DNA of 64,000 bases from Onthophagus taurus (taxonomy: Eukaryota; Arthropoda; Insecta; Coleoptera; Scarabaeidae): positions 14,825,501 through 14,889,500 of the forward strand of contig NC_091971.1 of the NCBI RefSeq assembly GCF_036711975.1. Reading direction: 5' to 3'. Below are positions 13,105 through 25,068 of the stretch, in pieces. Under the pieces are notes generated by a model that did not search any database, was not told the origin of the DNA, and was given only the letters and a program-made list of their open reading frames with translations. The position numbers and the translations under genes are program-made. How positions within the stretch are numbered: position 1 is the first letter of the stretch; every line of letters starts with the position of its first letter.

Positions 13105-14112
13105 CAGTCAGTCCCAAAAGTCATCGTACACCAATGGTTTTTGCAAAATTTCTAAAACTATCGTATACCTATAAAACTTATTTTATTTACCATAGTTATA
13201 ATTATTTTATTTGTAAATTTGTAAATAAAAAAACACTTAAATTCCTAACCTTACCTAACCTACCAGCAATCGTTGCACTCCATTTATCACATAAACAAAC
13301 CCCAGGCCACCCCGAAGAACGGAAAGAGGCGTAGAAATTAGAAAAATTGTCATAATCCCCGAGATCCACGAAGCATTACAGAAGAAGTTATTGCAAATCC
13401 TCGGACAAAGGCCCCAAAAATAGCTGCACACCTTCAAAATCAAGTTAATAAAACTGTAAGTGCAGAAACTGATAGAAAAGTTTTGCGATCTGCCGGCTAC
13501 AACGGACGAGTACCGCGAAAGAAACTTACAAAAATGCATAAAGAAAAGGATATGCATTTTTGGAAAGGGGTGATGTTTGCAGACGAGTCAAAATACAACA
13601 TTTTTGAATCTGGAAAGCCGGTACAGCGCTAGATTTAAAAATCTTCTACCAAAACAGTTAAGCATGGGGGTGGATCTGTTATGCTGTGAGGATATGGCTG
13701 CTTCAGGAGTCGTGAGTTTAGTTTTTATTGATAATATAATGGCCAAATGGCAATATTTAAATACTTTAAAGGCCAAAACAAAATGCTATACAATTAAGCC
13801 TTAGAAACAGTTGGATCTTCCAACAGGATCAAAACCCAAAACATACAGCGCATGTAGTTCGCGAATGGCTTTTATATAATGTGTCTAAGCAGCTACATTC
13901 TCTGTAGTGAGCTGAGGGAACAGACGATGGACAGGAAGCAGATTTTGGGAGAGGGTGATGAGGGCAAAAGATGGATGAGGGAGGTGATTGGGGCAAGGAG
14001 CTTATTTTCTTGAGTTTAAGAGTTTTTTTACTTACAAATCCGTTTAAAATGAATAATTATAACAATTTAAAATAGAAAACCGTTGGTGTACGATGACTTT
14101 TGGGACTAACTG
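13105..14112 (+). mobile_element. Tc1-like DNA transposon, degenerate
   Basis: The terminal inverted repeats begin 'CAGTCAGTCCCAAAAGTCAT' on the left and the matching CAGTTAGTCC... on the right, and TA lies on both outer sides (13103-13104, 14113-14114). The plus strand keeps broken transposase pieces: 'FADESKYNIFESGKP' near 13580, then, in shifted frames, a 'KTVKHGGGSVM' block near 13645 and 'AASGVVSLVFIDNIM' near 13695, and 'QQDQNPKHTA' near 13820. These are the DDE-containing blocks of Tc1 transposases. Stops and frameshifts make it inactive. A LINE tail is inserted near its right end. Confidence 0.85.
13905..14015 (+). mobile_element. LINE tail fragment inside the Tc1-like element
   Basis: The plus strand reads 'ELREQTMDRKQILGEGDEGKRWMREV'-like residues. 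The 22256-22519 minus-strand remnant carries the related string 'ELTEEERNRRQILGMDEGSGWDEV', so two copies of one non-LTR family are present in the window. The G/A-rich composition also contrasts with the AT-rich transposon around it. Confidence 0.6.
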
Positions 14113-14606
14113 TATTAAAAAGATACGAAGTTTTCAAAGATTTTTTTAAATTTCTTTAATATTTCCAATTATGCTTAAAAATAAGATTTTATTTTACCAA
14201 TTATTTCAATTATCAAGTTTTTAATATTAACACTAAATTAAATATACTTCATAATCAGTTTAAGCTGAAACACATAAAGTGACCTTCAAAAGTTGTATTA
14301 ATTTCATTCCCCACTATGGTTCAACTTTAGAGAGCAACCTGTAGCTCCTGCTGGTAGCAGGAAAACAGTATAGATAGACCCACCGCGTAACCAATTTACA
14401 ACGCATATACGATTACCTCAAAACTTATTTCTTAACAACTTTTATAGTGTATCGCTTTTAATAAAATGTCGTAGTTAAAACACCATCTAAAAAAGATACA
14501 ACCTTTTTTGCGTTCTAGATGTCTTTTCGGTTCATCTCTTTGGTGATACCAAATGTTAAAAGGTGTTAATTTTCGTTAATCCCAAGAACTTAACAAGTAC
14601 GTAAAA

Positions 14607-15451
14607 ATGTCTTCGGAATACACAGAGATGATGGCAGCGATTGCCATAGGAGTGCTTACGGCGATTTTTATCAGCGCTTTTGTAATATTAGTCGTTATAT
14701 GTAGGCGACAACGAGTGTTTTATTATAAATCTACGTTTTGTGCCAGCCAAGAAGATTTTGCCAAGTACTATACTTATTAATCTTTAAAATTTTAATATAT
14801 TATCTATAAAAAAAACGTTATAGACCCGAAGTAATGCTTATTGAACCAGATAAATCAGAAGTAGAAATTGACACAACAGAGTTATACCCAAATCTTGAAC
14901 AAATTTTAACCGATGAACAATGGATTGACGACGCAACAGGTTTAATTCCCCATTGTTTATCGATTTTAAAAACTTGTAGATCTTTAACTGAACGTTTAAC
15001 CGGATTGGCTATGAGTGCTACACAAACGTCAGGATCTGGATTAAATCAAATTATTGAGGTAAGAAGTAGTATTTAATTTAAGTTAAATTTAATTAATTGA
15101 TTTTAGAGTGCCAGAAAAATTTCAAGTAGAGTTGATGATATGGTACGAAGTATGTATCCACCGTTAGATCCTCGTTTATTAGAAGCTAGAGCAGCAGCTT
15201 TAGCTCTTGCAGTATCTCATTTAGCACTAATTGCGAGATATGAGTGTGAACAAAAAGGAAAATCACTGAAGTGGATTGATAAAGCGCTTATTGAAATGGA
15301 CTCGCACATTTCAGTTTGTATTTATTTATTCCTTATCAAATTAAATATAAAAAAAGAATTTTTTTAGGTATTAAGAGACTCTGCTTTACCTATATTTCAA
15401 GATGGAAGCAGATTACAAAGTGTAAGCATGACTAATAGTGCTATACATTGA
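14607..15451 (+). CDS. TMEM98: Transmembrane protein 98
   Basis: Four exons: 14607-14764, 14824-15058, 15107-15313 and 15368-15451. The CDS is 684 nt and 227 aa (human TMEM98 is 226 aa). One hydrophobic segment lies at residues ~9-32, just before a basic 'CRRQR' stop-transfer. The conserved cytosolic/lumenal domain shows 'EQWIDDATGLIPHCLSILKTC', then 'RKISSRVDDMVRSMYPPLDP' and 'LALAVSHLALI', all matching the family. In mammals the protein is a single-pass membrane protein that binds the autoproteolytic domain of MYRF. That link in insects is inference. Introns are 48-59 nt. AATAAA at about 15503 lies beyond the stop, within 20 bases of the stop of the convergent WDR18 gene. Confidence 0.93.
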
Positions 15452-15517
15452 TTATAATGAATAATGTAATTTTTTTTTGTTTTGTATAAAAATTGTATAT
15501 TGAATAAAATGATTAAA

Positions 15518-16705
15518 TTAATTCGTTCCGAATTTCTTTTTAATTATCATATTTAGCGTTTCATATAATTGTTTATTAACAATTTCCAATTCTTCTACAT
15601 TATTATTCGAACAACTTCTTAAACCACCCATCATTACATTATTATCTTTCTCATCAATGCTTATATCATCATTTTGAACAACAAACACTGTTCCCAAATC
15701 GTCTAATTGTGTTTTCTTTAACCCTTGTACTTGTAATTTAGGAGTAAACGTTTTTGAATGAATATTACTATGACCGGAAATAAATAATAACCCTGAAGGT
15801 GGTAATTCTTGTTTAAAAACTCTAATTTGCTTCCGCGTTTTTAAATCCCAAATGATAATAGAACAATCTTCAGAAGCGGTTGCTAATAAATTATGAGTTA
15901 AATTTATATCCATGGATGTGATCTTCTTAGAGTGGCCTTCAAATGCGTTTTCATGGTCGTCTATGTGTTGCATTTTTATATCACCTTTTATTTCAATAAC
16001 ATTTATTTTCCCATTATTGTCGCCAATGTAAACATTCCAACTTGTAGCATCTAATACAATTGATGTTAAGGGGGAGTTAAATGCAAACACGAGCAATGGC
16101 TCCCCACTTTCTAAATCATACATTCTACAAGTTTGGTCCAAGGACACTGAAACCAGACGAGAATGACTCCCAAATAGACCAATATCTAAATCAGTTATTG
16201 CATCTGCATGATCATTTTTGACATATAAAGGTTCAGAATTTCTATTTATTATCTTCGAGACTGCATCATCAAAATTATATGTTGTAAGGATACCATCCTT
16301 TCCAGCAATCACAATATGTTGAGTGTTAGAAATTTTTATACAAGATATAGGTTGATAATTTTTTTGTAAAACATTTAATAACTCTCCTGAGCAAATCATC
16401 CAGATATAAACACTTACTCCTATTCCAACTACTAAGTATGTACATGTATTATCAATGCATATTGCTTCAGCTTTATCAGGCAATATCAATCTTAATTGTG
16501 ATTCTTGACCGTTGATGGACCATAAATGTAATAATGGTTTATTTAATTCAGCTATTAGAACGTAATCTTTTCGTAGTAAACACAAACTATTATTTAATGC
16601 TTTATGTTTACTTGAATAAACGTGTTCAACATTTCCAGTTGTATAATTCCAGCAATTAATTGTAGAATTATTAGAAGAGTTACACACCCCTAGTAAGTAT
16701 TCCAT
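15518..16705 (-). CDS. WDR18: WDR18 (Ipi3-like) WD-repeat protein
   Basis: Uninterrupted 395-codon CDS (human WDR18 is 432 aa). WDR18/Ipi3 belongs to the Rix1/PELP1-TEX10 complex, which processes ITS2 and matures the pre-60S ribosomal subunit with the AAA-ATPase Rea1/MDN1. The sequence begins 'MEYLLGVCNSSNNSTINCWN' and shows WD-type units, including 'RLVSVSLDQTCRMYDLESGE', 'WNVYIGDNNGKINVIEI' and 'HNLLATASEDCSIIIWDL', then a C-terminal helical tail ('LEIVNKQLYETLNMIIKKK'). A possible 5' UTR intron ends just before the ATG (acceptor next to 16708). The stop is 66 bp from that of TMEM98 on the other strand, so the 3' UTRs probably overlap. Confidence 0.9.
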   Translation of the reverse strand: MEYLLGVCNSSNNSTINCWNYTTGNVEHVYSSKHKALNNSLCLLRKDYVLIAELNKPLLHLWSINGQESQLRLILPDKAEAICIDNTCTYLVVGIGVSVYIWMICSGELLNVLQKNYQPISCIKISNTQHIVIAGKDGILTTYNFDDAVSKIINRNSEPLYVKNDHADAITDLDIGLFGSHSRLVSVSLDQTCRMYDLESGEPLLVFAFNSPLTSIVLDATSWNVYIGDNNGKINVIEIKGDIKMQHIDDHENAFEGHSKKITSMDINLTHNLLATASEDCSIIIWDLKTRKQIRVFKQELPPSGLLFISGHSNIHSKTFTPKLQVQGLKKTQLDDLGTVFVVQNDDISIDEKDNNVMMGGLRSCSNNNVEELEIVNKQLYETLNMIIKKKFGTN

Positions 16706-17146
16706 ATCCTGTAATCATATAAAGATCATGATAAATAAAAAATTAAGTAATTGGTGTTACTTACTTCAAAGTAAAGTTTTATAATGTAATACAACTCATG
16801 CTGTATTTCTACTCATAAGATAGTAAGGTTAGAATTTTGAATGACAGTATTGCCACTAGTAATATAAAAAACATATTTCTATAAAATATTGCATACAATT
16901 TCTTGTGATAAGCATAATTACATACAAATGTATATAATTAAGAGATTAAACGTAGTTTTTATTTATGTGGAATTAAGAGTGGTAATAGTTAGTTTAACAT
17001 TTCATAGTTGGTAATGCGCAAATGCGTCACGTTTGAAGGTTAGGAACTCGTTAAGTCTCGTTTCGTTGTAAAAAGACGTTAAAATACTCATAGTATTGTG
17101 TAATTAACGATTAGTAGAAAATTTTAGTGTTTATCAGTGTGTTGCG
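16706..17146. promoter_or_regulatory. Shared head-to-head promoter region, WDR18 / POM121-like
   Basis: Only 441 bp separates the start codons of two divergent genes, and each must begin transcription in this gap. The region has no coding sequence and is AT-rich, with a CpG-containing stretch at ~17010-17075. Bidirectional promoter use is inferred from geometry only. Confidence 0.5.
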
Positions 17147-20100
17147 ATGTCTTCGAACAAACCGACGTCCAGTACGTTACGAAACGGTACCACTAGCACA
17201 GGAAAAACCGTTTTCAATGGTATCACATCGACCCCTATATCGTCTCAAAAAACTTGGATGTCAAATTCATCACTTTCGCCTCTTAGATTAACACCTTTAC
17301 GGGGACCACCACGGTAAGAATGAAATTTAATGAATCATCAAAATAATCTAATTTTGTTTCTTTTAGATATTCATTGTCCGAAGCTCCAAATAGACCAACA
17401 AGTACTCCAAAACCACAAAGTTCGCCATTAACAAAATCATCAAAACATAATTATTCTAATTTAGTAGCTTACACAGATGCAAAAAGTCCTGGTTTGTCTA
17501 GTAGAATTGTTCAATATAGTAATGAAACGAGAGATAACCAAACCCTAACCCATCAAACTAGGTATGGAAGTCCGGGTATTTTCCCAGTGGTGCATTTTTT
17601 TAAAAAAGATGTTCCTGTTATTTCTCCTAAGCCAAAGAAAGTTATGGTACGATTGGCTTCTCCAGGTAAGAATATTATCTTATAAATTTTGGTGTGAATT
17701 TGTATTTATTTAAATTTATTTATTCACAGATGTACATTGGTATAATAAAACAAAATTTAATAAGCCTAATATTAATGAAACAAGAAATGGACATCATACA
17801 CCTCAAGTAAACAGCTCTGAAACAGAAACAAGAAGTGTTCTAGATGCTCTAAGAGAGATTTCCCGGAAAAGAATTCACACTGATTCAGTAAGATTAATAA
17901 AATAAATATTTTAGACCAAATTAATGTATTGTTTTTATTTAGGAATTTGAATCTACGCCCGAAGCGTCATGTAAAAGACAAAAACGAACCGAACCCGATA
18001 ATGGAACATTTGAAACAAATAAAAGAGCGAGAGAAGATTCTCCAAAATCGTCAGATAACTCTAATGCAATCTCTCCGACTTCTCACCAATCTAAAAAGAT
18101 TTGTGTGGTTGATGTTTTAGCCGCTTCATTCACGTCGTCCCAATTATTCAAAGAAAAAATGCAAAATTCCCTTAAACGAAAATCAGAAGTTGAAATTGAG
18201 AAACCAATTAAATTAGGAGCTAAAAGACATACGACACTTTCTAATGCAGAAACGCAAACAGTAAATATAGAACCTAAAATTATAATTCAAAAAGTAGTTG
18301 ATCCACGCCCATCTGAAGTATTACCAGAAAAAAATATTGAGATTAAATCCCCAGATCCTAAAGAATCTGATGGTAAGATGGAAGAAGATGAATCTTCAAA
18401 ACAATCGATTATTTTTGATGAAAATAAATTGGAAGTACAACGTAAAAATAAATTAGCAGTTTTGCTTGGAGTGTTAACTGGCGAAAAAACAAATATAATT
18501 CAAGAGAATGACAAAAATGAGCAAAAATCTAATGATAAAGAATCGAATCATGAGCAGAAATTAGTTGGAATTCTTTCCCCTATGAATAAAGTAAAACATG
18601 ATAAACATGTTCATTTCAATTTAACACCCGAAGTGAAATCAATTAGTAGCTCAGCATCTATTATAACTGAAAAAATTAATGAAAAGGTTAAAGAAGAAAC
18701 AAAGAAAAATAATACAAATGTTAGTACTGGTTTAATTTCATTAAAACCTGAAGTTACAACACAAATTACAACTGCATCTTTATCAACAATCACAACAACT
18801 ACAAGTACATTAGCTTCGCCTATTGTAACTACAATGGTAACGACTACAAGTGTGAAATCGAATGAACCAATTAATTCAAATCCAATTACAAATCTATCGT
18901 TTTCTTTTGGTACAACACCTACATCAAATAACATGGAAACCCCTAAAAAATCTACCGGTGGATTTAAATTTAATCTCACCCCACCAAATACTTCTGCTCC
19001 AATTGTTTCAACTACATCCACCGTAAAGTCTTCAGATTCTCAACCAACATTTAATTTTGGTGGTTCAAAATTACCAGCGGTTAGTACTCCAACACCTCCA
19101 CCTACATTTGGTGTTAAAGAACCTGCAAAATCTAAAGAGAATCCACCAGTTTTTGGTAATAACAAAAATGACTCATCTATTCCAACATTTAATTTAAATA
19201 CTACTATTCCACAAACGACCACTTCATTAAGCGGTTTTGGTACTACAAATACTCAAACTTCCACAACTCAGTCGATGTTTACTTTTGATGGAAATACATC
19301 TTTTAAAACCTCTCAAAATGCGAACAGTGTAGCGCCCATTTTTGGATTAACGCCGCCTTCAACTTTTGGAACACCCACTATAGAAAATAAGAGCAGCGGC
19401 GTTTCAATTTCAACAACATTTGGAAAACCAATTTCGTCATCAACCGCATCAGCTCCAAGTTTTGGAATTACGTCTGGATTACCTTCGACCAATCCTGGGG
19501 CAAAAACAACCCAATCTATGCCGATTTTTGGAGTAACAACTACTTCTACTAGATTTGGTACCATAACTACAAACGCTACGAATAAAACTACTTCTATATT
19601 CGGTTCAAATACCACTTCTACTCCTACATTTAGTTTAAATACTTCTACAACAACTGGTTCAACAATGCCTTCGACTGGATTTGGTACAGTAGTTGCTACG
19701 CCTGGATTTGGTACTGCATCTGCTGGTAATGCTATAACTGGATTTGGTGCGACTTCATCAGTGTTTGGCACAGCTACAACTACATCAGGATTTACAGCAA
19801 CTACTGTTTCTTCGGCGTTCGGTACAACGTCAGGATTTTCGACAACAACTCCAACATTTGGTACGTCTACGTCCAGCGCTTTTGGAACACCCACAACATC
19901 TGATTCAAAGATAGCTTCACCGCCTTTTAATTTTGGATCATCGAATAATAATAATTTTGGCTCTCCTACTTTGGGCGGAAATGGATTTGGAACTCCATCA
20001 ACAACAGCTGCTTCGTTTGGAACTCCATCAACAAATACTACTTTTGGTGGTTTTGGACAACCAGTAATGACATCTTCGTCGTTTAATGCTACTACTAGTA

Positions 20101-23100
20101 CGAGCTCTACAGTTTTTGGAGGGTCTGGAAACAACGTTCACAAATTTGGCAATGCACCTTCGACCTTACAAACGTTTGGTAATACAAATGTGACCAGTGG
20201 TTTTCCTGCAACTTCAACCGCGGCACCTGGATTTGGAAATAATAACACATTTGGGACAGTATCTCAAGCAAATACTGTTTTTGGTGGACATAATAATGGA
20301 TTTGGATCAAAACCACAAACAGCAGCCTCCTCCGTATTTGGTAATACAGGATTTGGAACCACAACAACTGCAAATACTACTTTTGGAACGAATACTAGCG
20401 GTGGTTTCACAAATCAAAGCTTTTTCGGTAAAGGCACATCCACCACTACCACTCCAAGTACTAATAATAAAGCGTTTAATTTTAATGCTGGATCAAATAA
20501 TACCAACTCGGGATTTAATCCCCCATCATTTAATTTTGGAACAACAAATCCACCCGGATTTTCTGATAATAAACAACCTGGATTTGGAACAACATTCCCT
20601 TCAAATGGTTTTGGTTCAAACACGTCAACCACAACGTCAACAACCACAAATAGCACCACGAGCATTTTTGGGGCGGCAACGGGTGGTTTTGGAGGAAACT
20701 CCAGTTTTGGCGGGAACACGTCGTTCGGCGGAAACAACAACCAAGCTCCCCCACCCTTTGGAAGCAGCAACAATAATACGTTTAACGCTTCTGGTAGTAA
20801 CAATAATACTTTTGGTGCCTCAACAACTAATAATAATTTCGGCACCCCTGCTAACACCTCTAACTTTGGTGGTTTTGGAAACGGCGATTCCACAACATTT
20901 CCAAAACTTCCAAGTACCGGCGGCTTTGGAGCTTCCGGCGATTCAACTTTCCAATTCGGCGGTAGTAACAATGCCGCCCCTCCAGTCTTTGGTGCAGCAA
21001 ACCCAATAAACAATACTTCAAGCGGTTTAGGACAAGTTTTTTCGTTTGGCGGATCTAATACAACCACACCAGCTAATAATACAAGTGGAGTATTCGCTTT
21101 TGGTAGCACAGATCAAAAAAGTAATTTTCCAGCTAGTAATAATAATACCTCCGGCTTTGGAACTGGAGGTACTACTTTTGGATCGAATTCAGTTCCTGGA
21201 AGTTTTAATACCACACCACAATTTGGAACACCGACTGCAGGTAATTATATTAATTATTTTTTGGTGAAAATAGATTTTTATAAAGTAGTTTTAAAGTCAA
21301 GGACGGTAGAATCTAAAAGAGCTACTACATTCTTTGTTTTTTTTTTGTAAACCAGGATATGACGTCAGTATATGATTAATACGTCACACCATGTGTCACG
21401 CTTAGACAGTTATTGTTGTGTTCTTGGTGTGTCTTTGTTTAATGCGTCGTTAATTTGCCCCTTGTTATTTTCACAATTCGTTCTTGTGTCATTCGGTCGA
21501 TGTGCTCATTCCATTATTTTTTTCTCTCCAATACCCAATCATTGATGTTGTATATTTTTATTGAACTAAAAGTAGAACTAACACTAGACCTAGAACTAGA
21601 AATATTCGGGTTTAGCCATGCATCTCATAAAACGGCTAAACCCGAATGTTTCTAGTTCTTCATCTAGTGTTGGTTAATTAAAAGTTTTTATTGTCAAGTA
21701 AGTGCTTGTAATATAGAGTGCACAAAAAGTATGGAATAATGGCTCTACAGCCTAAACTTCAACTTATATTAAAAAAAGTTTTAAATAAAAGTTACTTGAA
21801 ACTATTTTCCGCATATCTTGGCATAGAAATAAAATAAAAATCTTGACGGCAGTCTGAGTTACGACATGGTGAGTGTGTTTTTAAATGGAACACCCTGTAT
21901 ATTATAAGGTTTTTTTTTGACAAGGTGTTGCAAAATGCCATAAGGTTTTAATGCTTTAAACTGCCTAGTTTTCGAGATATTGAAACTTTTATTTAAAAAG
22001 ATTTGACCTAGCGACAACCAAATTATGGCGTCATTATGGAATAGACAACCTAAGCCTTGACGTCACAGGGATGGGCGGAGCTTATACTGACATATACAAA
22101 TATACATATACAAATAGACATACACATGGCCGAAGTAAACCGTGAGGATGTACAAAGGGATCGCTGGGGCCTAAGTGCTTTGGTTATACCACCTGTGGTT
22201 TAACCAACCTCACTTGAAACTACATACAAGTGTTTATAATTTCTTGTTTAATACATTAAAAACCATACTTGACTTCCCTTATCACTTCCCTTCCTGCTAC
22301 CTCGTCCCAACCACTTCCCTCATCCATCCCCAGAATCTGCCTCCGGTTCCTTTCTTCCTCTGTCAGCTCACTACATCCTCCCAATATATGTTCTAGCGTC
22401 TCCCAATCCTCTCCGCACAGCTTCACTCTCTCCTTATTGCCACAATGAAATCTGGCCACCAGTCTCTTCCCTTCCTCGCTCCTCACCATCACCAAGTATT
22501 TTGGAAGCTCCTCTGTCATTATCTCCTCATATCCTTCATTGTACTCTTATCTTCCTTCTCTCCTGTCTCTGGATGTCTATCCGTGTCGGTTACCTCCCCT
22601 TATATCTCCACTCTCTTCTGTAATTTATCTCTGCCATCGAATAACCCGTCCTTTTGTAATATTCCCTCCTCTCTCTTCCCCTCCCTAACTTCCTGCCAAC
22701 ACTCCCCCAAGATCCCACAGTATGGTCTTCTGTCTATCACTTCTTTATATTTAACAGCTCTTCTGCTCCACCCTCAATTCCTCCACCTTTACTTCCTCCC
22801 TCACAATATACCCCGGTGTTTCTCTCGCCAGACTTAGAAGCCACCTCCAGTATCGATTCTGTACGTCCTTCAGAATATCCTGCCTCTTCCATCCCTAAAT
22901 CTCCGAACCGTACATTATTGCACTCCTCACTAACACATCAAACATAATCCCTCACATGGGCCGTCTCCTTGCTATCTTCCCAAGTACGTGAATTCTAACT
23001 CCAACTCCATCGCCCTGAAATACCTCTCCAAGTATCTCACCATCCCTTTCATTTTCATTGTCTAGTGTCAGTTCTAGTCTCAAACTAACAACGTTACAAA

Positions 23101-23468
23101 ACACGAATAGAATAAACTAAGCATTTGATTATTTGCTAGCTAATTCAAAGTGTTGGCTACCCATGGGTGACGTCACGAACGAACTGTTGCAAAATTTTTC
23201 TTAGATTTTACCGTTTTTGGTTGGAAGTAGTAAAACTTACTTAATCACAAACTTATGGGAAATAGCATTTTATCTTTTATATAATTATTCTATGTTATTT
23301 CCAAGTTTCTTGGTGATACATTTATTTATAAAATACTATGTTTTTCTTAAAAATAAACAATCTTTTATATATAAATTTTATCTTTTTATAGGTATGTTTA
23401 GTATAGGTACTGGATCAAGCACTGGACCAAAACAACGACATCAACTAAAAGCTAAGAGAAGAACCTAG
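17147..23468 (+). CDS. FG-repeat nucleoporin, POM121-like
   Basis: Five exons: 17147-17313, 17367-17665, 17730-17887, 17943-21240 and 23392-23468, giving 1332 aa. The N-terminal part is Ser/Thr-rich, with 'SVLDALREISRKRIH' and basic clusters ('CKRQKR', 'NKRARE') that look like nuclear localisation signals. From about residue 525 to 1307 it is a Thr/Asn/Gly-rich FG domain with dozens of FG dipeptides (FGTT, GFGT, FGSN). The last exon encodes 'MFSIGTGSSTGPKQRHQLKAKRRT', which resembles the POM121 C-terminus. FG domains form the permeability barrier of the nuclear pore. No N-terminal membrane segment is seen, unlike full-length vertebrate POM121, so this may be a soluble form or another linker FG-Nup. 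Confident as an FG nucleoporin, moderate as POM121. Confidence 0.78.
21576..21675. repeat. Long hairpin in the last intron of the POM121-like gene
   Basis: Arms 21576-21617 and 21634-21675 are complementary at about 37 of 42 positions around a 16-base loop. The perfect core is 'attcgggtttagcc' with its complement. No target duplication was found next to it. It could be a snap-back repeat or the core of a small MITE. Confidence 0.75.
22250..23060 (-). mobile_element. LINE 3'-part remnant in the POM121-like intron
   Basis: On the minus strand, broken frames read 'RSAIMYGSEI', 'VQNRYWRWLLSLARETPGYIVREEVKVEEL', then 'RFHCGNKERVKLCGEDWETLEHILGGC' (a C..C...H...C knuckle) and 'NRRQILGMDEGSGWDEV'. 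This order is typical of the C-terminal part of R1/jockey-type reverse transcriptases. The strongly C/T-rich plus strand contrasts with the AT-rich intron. Stops and frameshifts show decay. Confidence 0.75.
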
Positions 23469-24900
23469 AAGTTGCTGTACTGATCAAAAAAGAATTGCGA
23501 CGGTCAACACCATAAGGAAATGGAGGAAACTCAACATTTTCTTAGACTTTTGAGTTAGTACATTGAAGAAGAAAACAAAATGCTATTGAGTTGTTAATTA
23601 ATTTTTGCATTGTTTGTATAATTCACTTCAACGTACTACGTTTTATAAAAATAGTGAAATTTATTTATTTCATACTGTTTTGATATAACTATATATTTTT
23701 TTAAAATTCTGTTTATTTCGTACCATTACCCAGTACATTAATATGAATTCGTACTGTTCAAAAAATGTTAGTAAGTTAGTGAAATTTGTTTTATGTGTAT
23801 TTACTAAAAGTAAACTATACAATGATGTTTAAAGAAATGAACTTATGCGAATTTTAATAATGATACATAATCTGTTGTAAATATCGCTTTTGATCCAATT
23901 TACCATGTTTCGGTTTTTTTTTGTATTGGAATGGTTTGGTGCAAGTGTGTCTTTTTGTACAGGAGAGTATCAATTTATTTTTTAAAATTTGTATGGTCGT
24001 GTTAATTTGACTTAATGTCCTATTTGATTAATCTGTACGAAAATGTGTTACTATTAGACATTTTATCGTTTAATTTTATGCGACGTTAGCATGATTGTTA
24101 CTGTGTAACGATTACTAAGTACTTCGATAGGAGGAAAATTCCCCCTTATTTTATATATTGTGTACATGTTATTTTTTATAACGGCGGAAATGTGATATGT
24201 ATAATCATGCTTGCAGAAGCATAAGAAAATTATTGGTATATAATTAAATTTCTTGTATTTAACTATTAAAAGGAAAATAAACCTGTTAGTATTTAGATTC
24301 ATGCTTAGTGTTTTATTTGTTTTTATTTTGTACTGTTTCAACTTGTGGTTAGATAAGAAAATTGGCGACATATTTTTGTAAGCAACATTCATCCTTATCT
24401 TGGTTTAAAAATAAGCCTTTTATCTAATGCTATACGAAATGAAATAAAACGCACAATCCGAAAATATGCAAAGACACGTACGCCTAACTGTAACTTGTTT
24501 TATAAAAATTTGCGCGTTTAACCGTTATCTTTTACTTTACATTAAAAACATTTTTAAGATTTCAACTTCGAAGTAAACACAATTTTTCTAATAAAAAATA
24601 AGCTGATTTAACATTAAATTTAACAACAAACATTAATAAGCAAATTTTAATCACACGAATTCTCAAAACAAATAAATACGTGTTTTGGAAGTTAAAATAA
24701 GCAAATATAAATGTTATTTTGATTAAAATGAATAATTATTAAAATTTTTATAATTTGAATTTCCCATACTTTTTAAAACAGTCATTTCCCCAAAAAAAAT
24801 GCACCAATTAGAAGCGCGCGTTCTGTGACTTGGTTACGCGCAGGCGCGCTTTATTTTCCGCTAATTGAAACGACGTACGTCTCGCGTATTCGACGGGTGT
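23469..24900 (+). other. 3' UTR of the POM121-like gene and intergenic DNA
   Basis: AT-rich sequence without a supportable gene. Candidate AATAAA signals occur near 24275 and 24440, so the 3' UTR may be long. An open frame on the minus strand (24063-24392) has no recognisable content. Confidence 0.4.
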
Positions 24901-25068
24901 TAAAAAGAGATACCGTATTAACGTCACGTCGTTTGTCAGCCGTTACGGTCTAATATTTATGTGGAACCAGTTGAACGTCGCTAAGACTGCAACAACTCGA
25001 ACAGCAGGACGGAAGTTAACATCTTGGAGTGGTAGCGGAGTGACATCTTCCCACCGGCCCTTAACACC
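24901..25068 (+). promoter_or_regulatory. CpG-containing promoter/5' UTR of the Y-box gene, with an overlapping upstream ORF
   Basis: The 24820-25070 stretch is unusually CpG-rich for this window ('acgtacgtctcgcg', 'taacgtcacgtcg'). An upstream ATG at 24959 opens a frame that overlaps the main start at 25069 in a different frame (110 nt apart). The main ATG has a strong context (aacaccATGG). If the transcript starts before 24959, this overlapping ORF could repress translation, which is inference. Confidence 0.45.

Noticed and set aside
15314-15367. Continuation of the third TMEM98 exon past 15313
   Set aside because: A donor at 15314 and the next exon starting 'VLRDSALP' restore the family sequence. 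The read-through is hydrophobic intron translation.
20197-21009. 270-codon plus-strand frame overlapping the FG exon in another frame
   Set aside because: It is a shadow of the repetitive FG coding frame, rich in Leu and Gln. The FG frame continues from the validated upstream exons.
18611-21109. Several long open frames on the minus strand (up to 273 codons) opposite the FG-repeat exon
   Set aside because: They arise from the Thr/Gly/Asn codon bias of the FG coding strand. They read as Val/Pro/Leu-rich low-complexity text with no family resemblance.
22445-22837. 130-codon plus-strand frame rich in Ser, Pro and Leu
   Set aside because: It is the antisense of a LINE remnant whose coding content is on the minus strand.
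24063-24392. 109-codon minus-strand frame in the 3' flank of the POM121-like gene
   Set aside because: AT-rich, Lys/Ile/Asn-biased text with no motif, splice or promoter context.
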